In this document: positions 16,565 to 23,594 of the stretch, in pieces
Layout of the letters: the number at the start of each line of letters is the position of its first letter
Numbering within the stretch: the stretch's first letter is position 1
Assembly: GCA_903822975.1 (NCBI GenBank)
Contig: CAIJRD010000012.1
Location: forward strand, 558,001 to 622,000
Direction of reading: 5' to 3'
Source of the DNA: an uncultured Sinobacteraceae bacterium
Lineage (GTDB): Bacteria; Pseudomonadota; Gammaproteobacteria; Nevskiales; Nevskiaceae
DNA: 64,000 nucleotides
Made by a program: the position numbers and the translations under genes
The notes under the pieces: model-generated
Told to the model about the DNA's origin: nothing
The model's database searches: none
The model's input: only the letters and a program-made list of their open reading frames with translations

Positions 16565-17005
16565 TCAACCGATGCGGTAGCCTTCGAACCAGTTGCGGAT
16601 CGAGTCGGGAATCGGTTGCGGTCGACGCGTGACTTCGTCGATCAGCACGATCACGGTTTCTGAAGTACCGAAGCAGCGATCGCCTTCGAACAGTCCCTGC
16701 CCGATGCGGCAGGAGCTGCGGCCGATGTCGAGCACGCCGGTGCCGACGTCCACCTGTGCGGGCCAGAACACTTCGCCGATGAAATTGAGGATCAGCTGCG
16801 CGGGCAGGAACATCGCACGCTCGGTGAAATGCTTGTCGACATAGCGGCGCAGGAACAAGGAGCGGCCGGTTTCGCAGAACGCCCCGAACGTCAGGTTGTT
16901 CGCGTGACCCACCAGGTCGGTATCGGACCAACGCACGTGTTCCTGCGTCCAGTGCGTGTAAGAGGTTCGCAGCGACGTCAGAGGATTGGAGGTTGCGGCA
17001 GGCAT
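16565..17005 (-). CDS. Acyl-CoA thioesterase, 4-hydroxybenzoyl-CoA thioesterase-like hotdog fold
   Basis: Single-hotdog protein of 146 residues with HVRWSDTDLVGHANNLTFGAFCETGR carrying the Asp of the 4HBT group, followed by VDVGTGVLDIGRSSCRIGQGLFEG. It would hydrolyse an acyl-CoA to acid plus CoA in the cytoplasm. The start at 17005 (MPAATSNPL) is preferred because the longer frame would run through the operator at 17037-17056 and into the divergent gene. The operator places it in the aromatic regulon. Substrate is unknown; it could relieve CoA sequestration during growth on the aromatic. Confidence 0.82.
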   Translation of the reverse strand: MPAATSNPLTSLRTSYTHWTQEHVRWSDTDLVGHANNLTFGAFCETGRSLFLRRYVDKHFTERAMFLPAQLILNFIGEVFWPAQVDVGTGVLDIGRSSCRIGQGLFEGDRCFGTSETVIVLIDEVTRRPQPIPDSIRNWFEGYRIG

Positions 17006-17036
17006 GGTGGGAGAGGCAGTAGATGGCGGCTGGATA

Positions 17037-17056
17037 TTGGTATGCAATGATACTAT
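17037..17056. promoter_or_regulatory. Palindromic operator O2
   Basis: TTGGTATGCAATGATACTAT, sharing TATG (5-8), TA (15-16) and T20 with the other sites. It sits in the 105-bp gap between the divergent thioesterase and class II aldolase-fold genes, 32 bp from the thioesterase ATG. Confidence 0.55.
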
Positions 17057-17110
17057 CTGCGAACCTCTCGAAACCCGTGGCGTCGAGCCCAGCGATCCAT
17101 CCGATCCCTC

Positions 17111-17800
17111 ATGAACCCTACTCACAGCAATCTCGATCGCGATCTGCGCTTGGCCGCTCGTGCACTCGCACGCGGCAATCTGGTTCACGCCTACGGCCAT
17201 TGCAGCGTGCGTCTGGACCGTCAGCATTTTCTCGTCTGTGCCGCCAAACCGATGGGGACGATCGGCAGCGGCGAGGCTGGCACCGTGGTTGCGATCGATG
17301 GCGCGCTACCCGAAGGCGTGCTGGGTGAAGTGCGCATTCATCAGGCGATCTATCGACTGCGCAGCGACGTCGGCGCCGTTGCCCGCATCATGCCGCCGCA
17401 GACCATGCTGCTGTCGCTGCTGCGCCGCACGGTGCGTCCGCGGCATGGCTTCGGCGCTTATTTCGCGCCGCAGCCCCCGCTATGGGAAGACCCGCGACTG
17501 CTGCGCGACGACGCCGCCGCGCTGAAGCTCGCCGAACAACTCGGACCCTCGAATGCGATCGTGATGCGCGCCAATGGCGCCGTCGTGGTCGGCGCCGACT
17601 TGGTCGAAGCCGTAGCACTGTCCTGGTTCCTCGAAGAAGCCGCACGTGTCGAAACCGCGTTGGCCAACCTCAAAGCCGATGGCGAGGAAACACTGTTGAC
17701 GCCGGACGAGACCAAAGCCCGCCAGGTCACCGCCGGCCGCGTCTACGAACGCATGTGGGACTACCTCACGCACGGCGACCCGGAACTCATCGCAGGTTAG
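17111..17800 (+). CDS. Class II aldolase/adducin-fold protein, candidate HCOMODA decarboxylase (CmtD-like)
   Basis: Protein of 229 residues with the class II aldolase/adducin layout: AARALARGNLVHAYGHCSVRL, EVRIHQAIYRLRSDVGAVAR, LWEDPRLLRDD, VMRANGAVVVG and an LEEAARVE helix. In FucA/AraD enzymes the metal is held by an HxH pair and a later HG. Here the equivalents are R92-I-M and N155-G, while Glu73 and His77 remain. p-Cumate pathways need a decarboxylase (CmtD) for the ring-cleavage product and, from memory, it belongs to this superfamily. No other candidate is present, so this gene may fill the gap. The operator next to it supports membership in the regulon. Confidence 0.62.
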   Translation: MNPTHSNLDRDLRLAARALARGNLVHAYGHCSVRLDRQHFLVCAAKPMGTIGSGEAGTVVAIDGALPEGVLGEVRIHQAIYRLRSDVGAVARIMPPQTMLLSLLRRTVRPRHGFGAYFAPQPPLWEDPRLLRDDAAALKLAEQLGPSNAIVMRANGAVVVGADLVEAVALSWFLEEAARVETALANLKADGEETLLTPDETKARQVTAGRVYERMWDYLTHGDPELIAG

Positions 17801-18088
17801 CGGCGCGCGTGTAAATCTGCTGCTCCCTGCGACGCAGGCTGAGGCCGTGCGCTGACGACCTACTGCGCACGCCCAAACATCTGGTGCGCCTTCAAACAGT
17901 ATTGCGAGAATCATCGTGTCGATAGCGACATGCTTGATAGATCGGCAGGCGCAGGTCTATCGTGTCTTGACGAATTGATCGGCCTCAATCTTCCACGGTC
18001 GTGCGTAAACAGGGACTTGGCGAATGGAAACCTGCGTTGAACCACGAACTCGGGTCCACTGGCTGCGGTTCAATCGGCGTTGGACCTT
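17801..18088. other. Intergenic region with a possible cassette boundary
   Basis: No gene is seen. TTGAACC (about 18033) and GGTTCAA (about 18067) form an inverted pair. GTTGGAC (18079-18085), which fits the integron core GTTRRRY, stands four bases ahead of the next ATG. A canonical left half was not found, so this boundary is only suggestive. Confidence 0.35.
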
Positions 18089-18490
18089 ATGGACAAAGTA
18101 GCATTCGTTAAGGAGATCGCCCGTGCACTGACCGAGACGCGGCGCACGCTAAGGAGGCGCGGCCTCCTTTCGATTCTGCTTCAGCTGCCGCTCGTGATCG
18201 GGATATTCGTCCTACTGCGCCTCCAGCCGTCTCGTACTGAGATGCTCTGGTACTGCCTATCCGCCTTTGCGATCTGCAACGTTGTCACGGCGAGCTTGGT
18301 TGTTTCGGTCAATAGGTCTTTCATTCGTAATTCGCCTGTGTGTCCGGCTTGCCAGAGGGCGGTTGGCACGATGACCTGGCGCAAAGTCCTAGCTAGCGGA
18401 AAGTGCGTGCATTGCGGCGCGCTCCTGTATACGCCGGTCCAACTAGGTGTTGAACGCGACGAACCTGCCTCCGGCGGGTCCGCGCATTAA
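18089..18490 (+). CDS. Small membrane protein with zinc-ribbon tail (cassette-like)
   Basis: Unrecognised 133-residue protein. Two hydrophobic segments, GLLSILLQLPLVIGIFVLL and MLWYCLSAFAICNVVTASLVVSV, are followed by CPACQRAVG and CVHCGALL, which look like a cytoplasmic zinc ribbon. The ATG at 18089 follows a GTTGGAC core by four bases, and the stop lies inside a well-formed attC-like site. Both features are typical of integron cassette genes. An upstream TTG at 18080 would add three residues. No function is proposed. Confidence 0.62.
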   Translation: MDKVAFVKEIARALTETRRTLRRRGLLSILLQLPLVIGIFVLLRLQPSRTEMLWYCLSAFAICNVVTASLVVSVNRSFIRNSPVCPACQRAVGTMTWRKVLASGKCVHCGALLYTPVQLGVERDEPASGGSAH

Positions 18491-18503
18491 CCTAGCGTTG
18501 GGT
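18437..18503 (+). repeat. attC-like recombination site (59-base element)
   Basis: A 67-bp imperfect inverted repeat bounded by GTCCAAC (18437-18443) and GTTGGGT (18497-18503). These fit the integron consensus cores RYYYAAC and GTTRRRY and pair with each other. The inner TAGGT and ACCTA boxes also pair. The centre, CCTCCGGCGGGTCCGCG, is GC-rich. The site overlaps the end of the preceding ORF and stops just before the next gene, the expected cassette geometry. Confidence 0.68.
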
Positions 18504-18506
18504 TGA

Positions 18507-18842
18507 ATGAAGTTTCGGGCCAAGAGCGTGGTCATAATCACGGCGCTCGTTCTTGCAGCGTTGTCTGGGCGGTACCTGTACCGCGAGGCGCATACCGAAG
18601 CCACCTTCACAAACGCTGAACGTGGGCAAAGCGAGGTCGCAATTTTGTCGAGCATCGGAGCCCCGGATGAGGTGCTTCCGTGCGGAGAGTATCTGTGGTG
18701 GAGCGGAGACCAGACTAATCCACCACGAAATGCTGGCCAGTGTAAAAAATGGGTTCGTTATGACTTCTTCCTGCATGCTTTTGCTTTCGGCTATTCCGGA
18801 GAGGGCAAATTGGTGTCTCGCTATGAATACAGTTCAGAGTAG
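18507..18842 (+). CDS. Hypothetical secreted or membrane-anchored protein (cassette-like)
   Basis: Protein of 111 residues with an N-terminal hydrophobic anchor or signal (VVIITALVLAALSGRYL). The domain contains ILSSIGAPDEVLPCGEYLWWSGD and AFAFGYSGEGKLVSRYEY, faintly like the SmpA/BamE fold in its G-x-P-x-V element. It is not recognised as a named family. It begins only four bases after the attC-like site, and lower GC than the surrounding catabolic genes supports separate origin. Confidence 0.6.
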   Translation: MKFRAKSVVIITALVLAALSGRYLYREAHTEATFTNAERGQSEVAILSSIGAPDEVLPCGEYLWWSGDQTNPPRNAGQCKKWVRYDFFLHAFAFGYSGEGKLVSRYEYSSE

Positions 18843-18849
18843 GCACGAG

Positions 18850-18906
18850 ACCCAACCGTCAGTCGAGCAGACGGCCCGTCAGCCATGGGCGAAGCAGGCG
18901 TTGACG
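18850..18906 (+). repeat. Weak attC-like site
   Basis: ACCCAAC (18850-18856) fits RYYYAAC and GTTGACG (18900-18906) partly fits GTTRRRY, 57 bp end to end, in the gap between two small genes. Pairing of the inner boxes is poor, so this is a candidate supported mainly by position. Confidence 0.35.
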
Positions 18907-18923
18907 TGCTTTGGTCGCCGCTC

Positions 18924-19385
18924 ATGAAACAACTTCGCGGCCACTGTCTGTGCGGTGCTGTCGAGTACGCCGTAGCAGACAACTTCGAGTACGTAGGGTT
19001 TTGCCATTGCTCGGAGTGCCGCAGGTTCTCGGGCTCGGCGTTCTCAGCGGTCGGCGGTATTTCCACAGCAGAGTTCAGGGTGCTCAAAGGCCAAGAGTCG
19101 ATCCGCCACTTTCCCAAGAGCGCGCACACGGTTTTGGGTTTCTGCAGCATTTGTGGCTCCAGCCTTTACGCGCAGAAACCGCTCCGCGGCATGCTGCATC
19201 TGAGGCTGGGAACGCTCGACGAATCTCCGAGCAGGGCGCCTCACTATCATTCTCACGTCGCCTCCAAAGCGCCCTGGCATCACATTGGCGACGACCTGCC
19301 GCAATTCGCCTCCAGCCGGACTGCCACCGTGGCTCAAGCATCGGTTCAATCCAACGGCCTCGGCTCTGGCGGGTCGGCGGCGTGA
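18924..19385 (+). CDS. GFA-family (glutathione-dependent formaldehyde-activating-like) protein
   Basis: GFA/CENP-V-fold protein of 153 residues. The zinc Cys sets GHCLCGAVEYAV, FCHCSECRRFSGSAFSA and FCSICGSSLYA are complete. Family members bind two zinc ions. A few were described as formaldehyde-glutathione activating, but most have unknown substrates. GFA genes are frequent integron cassettes. The C-terminal tail (SNGLGSGGSAA) reads into a GC-rich attC-like segment, as does the SGGSAH tail of the cassette two genes upstream. The start MKQLRGHC is preferred over an upstream ATG at 18885. Confidence 0.85.
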   Translation: MKQLRGHCLCGAVEYAVADNFEYVGFCHCSECRRFSGSAFSAVGGISTAEFRVLKGQESIRHFPKSAHTVLGFCSICGSSLYAQKPLRGMLHLRLGTLDESPSRAPHYHSHVASKAPWHHIGDDLPQFASSRTATVAQASVQSNGLGSGGSAA

Positions 19386-19407
19386 TTTGCCCATTTTTGC
19401 GTTGCGC
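19349..19407 (+). repeat. Candidate attC-like site, 59 bp
   Basis: ATCCAAC (19349-19355) fits RYYYAAC and GTTGCGC (19401-19407) partly fits GTTRRRY. The centre, GGCTCTGGCGGGTC, resembles the centre of the better site at 18437-18503. The right core deviates at one or two bases, so confidence is moderate to low. Confidence 0.42.
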
Positions 19408-19432
19408 GATTTATTCGGTTTGACTAAGCCTC

Positions 19433-19837
19433 ATGAACAGCAACGTCGATGTGATCGCCCGGTTGTTCGACGCGATCAATCGCAACGATATGCAGGCGCT
19501 CACCGACGACTTCGATCCGCAGATCGTGCGCGTCGAGCCTGAAGGGTTTCCGACGTCGGGTACGTATCGCGGAATCGCCGAGGTTCAAAACCACATCCGC
19601 AGAGGACGCGGAACTTGGGCCGAAGGCAGCTGCATGCCGGAGCGGTATTTCGTTGATGGCGACAAGGTCGTCGTCTACCTGCATGTCTGGGTCCGGCTTC
19701 TGGAACGAAGCGACTGGATCGATGCGCGATTCGCCGACGGTTTTGTTTTGCGCGACGGCAAGATCGTCGAGTATCGGAGTTTCGGTGAGCGCGTCGATGC
19801 GTTGCAGTGGGCGGGCATCGAAGACATCAGTTCTTAG
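19433..19837 (+). CDS. SnoaL/NTF2-like protein (cassette-like)
   Basis: Cone-shaped NTF2-fold protein of 134 residues: VIARLFDAINRNDMQALTDDFDPQIVRVEPEG, GTYRGIAEVQNHIRRG, then FVDGDKVVVYLHVWVRL and RDGKIVEYRSFGERVDAL. The family includes SnoaL polyketide cyclases and many uncharacterised proteins of similar size. No catalytic residues can be assigned with confidence. Its start follows the candidate attC site by about 25 bp. Confidence 0.8.
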   Translation: MNSNVDVIARLFDAINRNDMQALTDDFDPQIVRVEPEGFPTSGTYRGIAEVQNHIRRGRGTWAEGSCMPERYFVDGDKVVVYLHVWVRLLERSDWIDARFADGFVLRDGKIVEYRSFGERVDALQWAGIEDISS

Positions 19838-19962
19838 TAGCGCCGCATGCGGGTTGTGCACATAAAGCCGGCTGTATGGCTAAGACCTCGCTCAATCGAA
19901 CCACCGATGCTGCACAATCAATTCAACTTCTAATTGATCACTCGGATAGCGCATGAACACTA

Positions 19963-20337
19963 ATGAACACTAAGTTATTTAAAAGCCTGATCGCCGCCGT
20001 CGGCATAGCGTTCACGCTCGCTTTTTGCCTGGTGGTTGTTCCGGAGCTTGTGAATAAGCCGAATGTGATTGCTGCGTTCGCTGCCGGGTTTGTGAATCCG
20101 TTTGCAGCGGGCTATTCAATCGACACGATCGCGTGTTGGTGTGCGCTGTCTATCTGGGTCATCTATGAAGCCAGCACGAAGGGCATTCGGCACGGTTGGG
20201 TTGCCGTCGTCATTGGGATTGTCCCAGGCGTCGCAGCCGGGCTTTGCATGTATCTCCTGATTCGACTGAAGCAAGAAACTGCCCTAAGCGAGCCTTCTAC
20301 TCGGCTGCCTCAGTCTAATGGCGACGCTGCGGGTTGA
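19963..20337 (+). CDS. DUF2834-like membrane protein
   Basis: Protein of 124 residues with three hydrophobic segments: FKSLIAAVGIAFTLAFCLVVV, then SIDTIACWCALSIWVIYEAS, then WVAVVIGIVPGVAAGLCMYLLIRL. The pattern FVNPFAAGYSIDTIA with a closing LLIRLK matches the DUF2834 layout as I recall it; function unknown. The leader carries a duplicated ATGAACACTA, and the second ATG (19963) is the one in frame. This is the last small gene of the cassette-like stretch. Confidence 0.65.
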   Translation: MNTKLFKSLIAAVGIAFTLAFCLVVVPELVNKPNVIAAFAAGFVNPFAAGYSIDTIACWCALSIWVIYEASTKGIRHGWVAVVIGIVPGVAAGLCMYLLIRLKQETALSEPSTRLPQSNGDAAG

Positions 20338-20832
20338 CTGCGTTCCACGGCGTCTGTCGCGACGCATTTTGATCTGCCCGATGCGTCTGGCGGCGCTCTA
20401 CTAACGCCGTAAAAACGCGAATCGCAGTCGCTACTGCAGCTCGCTGCTGTTGACGACGGGCCTGATCTTCCGGGTGCCGCGCAGGCGCAGGTTCGGCGTT
20501 GTCGGATCGTTCGGCGAGATTTCGCTGTGATCGACCTCGACGGCGACGGCGACGGCGACGGCGACGATCCTGCCGACAAACCGAATAGTCCTGGCAGCGA
20601 TCGGGAATTCGATGGCTCAGCCGATCACCGCATTTGAGTCGCTGCGTTTCGACGTTGAACGCGAACGGGCGCATCACCAACATCGGTACGGCAGAGCACG
20701 GCGCCGCGCGGTGACGGCGAGTCCCACACGAGTTTCTATGGTGCACCAGCGCTGCAAGGCAGCGCTTTGCGTGGCAGCCTCACGCGCCGGCAAGGCTCCG
20801 GACTATCAGGCGATCAGGGGACCGAGCGGCCC
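20338..20832. other. Intergenic region with a 6-bp GACGGC repeat
   Basis: About 495 bp without a convincing gene. It contains roughly five copies of CGACGG in a row (20538-20567). The open frames here have low-complexity Arg-rich translations and are not supported. Confidence 0.6.
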
Positions 20833-21585
20833 TCAAGCGCGCATCGTGTTGCCAGCCTGCATCGTTACGCTCTGCGTCTGGCGCGCCTGCGCCAGCACGG
20901 CGCGGCGCATGTAGAACGCATGCGCATCGAGCCACACGCCCCAGATCACCATGGGCAGGTAGAAGCCCAGCAGACCGTGATAGGCGAACAGGCCGCTCTG
21001 CGTGAACGCAGGTCCGGCGGCGCAGGCCAGCACAACGGCACCGACAATCGACGCCTTTGCCATCCAGCGCGGAATCATCGGCTGCGCGCGCGTATCGGCC
21101 AACGACACGATCGCGGTGGCGACCATCTGCAGTGACAGAAACACCCAGCCAAGCAGGAAGCCTAGCCAGGCGACGTCGTTGAGTGCGACGACGATGTCGG
21201 GGCTCGCTGCCGGACGATACGCCGCGCCGATCCAGAAGCCGGCGTTGAGAAACACGATCACGGCGATGAGGATGCCGCCGATCGCGGTGGTGATCGACCA
21301 CAGCGGTTGGCGTCCCTCGATCTCGGCCAGCGTCAAGCCCATTTGCACCGAGGCGATCACCAGGAAGGCGCAGGCTACGATCAAGATCGAATTGCCGAGC
21401 AGCATGCCGTCGCGATAGGTCACGGTGAAGAATTTCGCAGTTTCCGCGGCGCCGAGATCGGCGGCGGCCGGCATCCAGAAGTGCGCGATCCAGAGCCAGC
21501 CGATTGCGGTCAGTACACTGAAGATCCAGGCGCAATTGAAGCCGAAGGATTGGTGCTGCAGCTTGGTGTGTGCGGCGATCGCCAT
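20833..21585 (-). CDS. Six-TM membrane protein paralogue (alcohol dehydrogenase operon, distal)
   Basis: Member of the same unrecognised six-TM family as 14732-15481, 250 residues, shown by CAWIFSVLTAIGWLW, VQMGLTLAEIEGRQPLW, GFWIGAAYRPAASPDIV, NDVAWLGFLLGWVFLSLQM, SLADTRAQPMIPRWM and SGLFAYHGLLGFYLP. GAGGAG precedes the ATG at 21585. It is more similar to the adjacent paralogue (21633-22388) than to the module copies. Position as the last gene of a four-gene operon with two dehydrogenases ties it to the aromatic pathway. No His motif for a metal site is evident. Confidence 0.82.
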   Translation of the reverse strand: MAIAAHTKLQHQSFGFNCAWIFSVLTAIGWLWIAHFWMPAAADLGAAETAKFFTVTYRDGMLLGNSILIVACAFLVIASVQMGLTLAEIEGRQPLWSITTAIGGILIAVIVFLNAGFWIGAAYRPAASPDIVVALNDVAWLGFLLGWVFLSLQMVATAIVSLADTRAQPMIPRWMAKASIVGAVVLACAAGPAFTQSGLFAYHGLLGFYLPMVIWGVWLDAHAFYMRRAVLAQARQTQSVTMQAGNTMRA

Positions 21586-21632
21586 GTGGAAACTCCTCGA
21601 TGATCGATGCAGTGGGTGCTGCGCGAGTGACG

Positions 21633-22388
21633 TCAGGCCGTGAGCCCGGAACCGGAGCGTGAGGCCGCCGATGTCGTCACGCGCACGCCGGAACTCCGCA
21701 GCAGTGCGCGCGCCATGAACCAGGAGTGAGTGTCGAACCACAAGCCCCAGATCACCATCGGCATGAAGTAGCCGAACAGTCCGTGATACGCGAACGGCCC
21801 ATGCTTGGTGAAGGCCGGAACACCGGCCGTGACCAAGGCAATGGCACCGACGATCGAAGCCAGCGACAGCCAGCGCGGAATCATCTTGGTGGCGCGGCGG
21901 TCCTGCAGCATCACCACCGCGGCGGCGATCATCTGCAGCGACAGGATCGGCCAGGTCAGCAGAATCGCGAGCCAGGCGCTGTCGTTCGACGACACGATCA
22001 CATCGGGGTTGGCACCACCGCGATAAGCGGCATTGATCCACAGACAGCAGCTCAGCATCACCAACACGACGATGCCGCCGCCGGCGAGACCTTGCACGAT
22101 CGCCCACACCGGCATCGGGCCTTCCATGCGCGCCATCATCGCGCTCAGCTGCGCCGTCCAGATGCCGAGGAAGCAGCAGCCGATGATCCAGATCGAACAA
22201 CCCAGTTCAATACCAAAGGCGTGCGCGTTGAAGTAACTCGCAGTTTCCGCCGGACTCAGGTCGGCATGCGCGGGGAAGAGTCCTTGCGAGATCCCGAACC
22301 AGCCGATCAGCGTCAGCACGGTGAAGATCGGTCCGCACCAGATCGCAAAGAGCTGGTTGTTACGACTGCTGCGTTCAGAAATATCCAT
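21633..22388 (-). CDS. Six-TM membrane protein paralogue (alcohol dehydrogenase operon, proximal)
   Basis: Six-TM protein of 251 residues of the same family: AIWCGPIFTVLTLIGWFG, MARMEGPMPVW, CCLWINAAYRGGANPDVI, NDSAWLAILLTWPILSLQM, LQDRRATKMIPRWL, KHGPFAYHGLFGYFMPMVIWG. The conserved pattern is an AW/IWCG first helix, E-G-x-x-P after helix 2, AAYR after helix 3, LQM in helix 4, PRW before helix 5 and G-x-F-A before helix 6. It lies 29 bp after the alcohol dehydrogenase stop with AAGGGGCGAG ahead of its ATG. Role unknown; an electron, quinone or substrate-handling membrane partner is conceivable. Confidence 0.82.
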   Translation of the reverse strand: MDISERSSRNNQLFAIWCGPIFTVLTLIGWFGISQGLFPAHADLSPAETASYFNAHAFGIELGCSIWIIGCCFLGIWTAQLSAMMARMEGPMPVWAIVQGLAGGGIVVLVMLSCCLWINAAYRGGANPDVIVSSNDSAWLAILLTWPILSLQMIAAAVVMLQDRRATKMIPRWLSLASIVGAIALVTAGVPAFTKHGPFAYHGLFGYFMPMVIWGLWFDTHSWFMARALLRSSGVRVTTSAASRSGSGLTA

Positions 22389-22417
22389 GGCTCGCCCCTT
22401 CGCCGCTCACGTTCGAT

Positions 22418-23539
22418 TTAGAACACCAGCACCGGCTTGATCGCCGCACCGGTCTCGGTCGCATGCGCCGCGTCGTTGATCTGCTCGAACTTGAACTTGC
22501 TGATCAGACGATCGAATGGGAACTTGCCGGCCTGATACCAGGCGAGCATGCGCGGAATAAACGTCTGCGGATCGGCATCGCCTTCGGTGATGTATTTCAC
22601 GCTGACACCGCGCACCAGCATGCTCATCAGATTCGCCGGCAGATTGGTGTCCGGGGGCGGCACGCCGATCAGCGCCAATGTGCCGTGCGGCAGCATGGTT
22701 TCGATGGCAACACCCATCACCGCCGGAATGCCGGTGGTATCGATGGCGTAATTCACGCCGCCGCCGCTGAGCTCCTTGATCTTGCCCAGTACGTCGGTGG
22801 TTTCCTTCGGATTGATCACATGCGTGGCACCGAGCGACAGCGCCAGCTTGCCGCGTTCGGCATTCGGCTCGACCACGATGACCATGCCGGCATCGATCGC
22901 GCGTGCGCCGAGCAGTGCGGACAATCCCACCGCGCCGCCACCGAACACCGCGAGCGTTTCACCGGCCTGCATGTTGAGCGACAGCACCGCCGCACCGGCA
23001 CCGGTCTGAATGCCGCAACCGAGCGGCCCGAGAATCTCCAACGGCAGCTTGTCGTCGACGACGACGGTATTGATCTCGCGTGCGATGGCGTACGTCGCGA
23101 ACGATGACTGGCCGAAGAACTGGCCGTGCATCATCGTGCCGCTCTGCGCCAGCGGCGTGGTGCCGTCGGCAGGCCGCACGCCGGCAAAGTTGTTGGCGAG
23201 GAAGTTGTAGCAGTACGCCGGCAGCGACTTCGCACAGTTCGGGCAGCTCTGGCAGGAATTGAAACTGAGCACGACGTGATCACCCGCCTTCAGTTTCTTC
23301 ACCTTGTCGCCAACCGCTTCGACGATGCCGGAGCCTTCGTGACCGAGCACGATCGGCAAGGGCACTGGAAAGCCGTCGCGGCACACCAGATCGGTATGAC
23401 AGATGCCGACGCCGACCATCTTGATCAGCACTTCGTCGGCGCGCGGAGCGGCAACGTCGATCGACTCGATCGTGAACGGACCACCAACCTGACGCACGAC
23501 GGCTGCCTGCGCCTTGTAACTCTTCACCGAAGTATTCAC
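22418..23539 (-). CDS. Zinc-dependent aryl-alcohol dehydrogenase (XylB-like)
   Basis: MDR-superfamily alcohol dehydrogenase of 373 residues in the class III/benzyl-alcohol group. The catalytic zinc set begins with Cys47-His48 (GICHTD) and His67-Glu68 (GHEGSG), with Cys in LGPLGCGIQTG. Structural zinc Cys are 96, 99, 102 and 110. FGGGAVG is the NAD loop. It would oxidise the benzylic alcohol formed by the XylM-like hydroxylase to the aldehyde. In P. putida F1 the corresponding CymB is, from memory, a different type of dehydrogenase, so this may be a non-orthologous replacement. No aldehyde dehydrogenase follows. Confidence 0.9.
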   Translation of the reverse strand: MNTSVKSYKAQAAVVRQVGGPFTIESIDVAAPRADEVLIKMVGVGICHTDLVCRDGFPVPLPIVLGHEGSGIVEAVGDKVKKLKAGDHVVLSFNSCQSCPNCAKSLPAYCYNFLANNFAGVRPADGTTPLAQSGTMMHGQFFGQSSFATYAIAREINTVVVDDKLPLEILGPLGCGIQTGAGAAVLSLNMQAGETLAVFGGGAVGLSALLGARAIDAGMVIVVEPNAERGKLALSLGATHVINPKETTDVLGKIKELSGGGVNYAIDTTGIPAVMGVAIETMLPHGTLALIGVPPPDTNLPANLMSMLVRGVSVKYITEGDADPQTFIPRMLAWYQAGKFPFDRLISKFKFEQINDAAHATETGAAIKPVLVF

Positions 23540-23594
23540 TGCTGTATTCCTGTGTTCATTGCGATTGAAAAAACTATTGCGGCCGCGGAGCAGT

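Noticed and set aside
20833-22200. A 455-residue open frame
   Set aside because: Its first 200 residues are a frame shadow of the neighbouring six-TM gene; the true gene begins at 21585.
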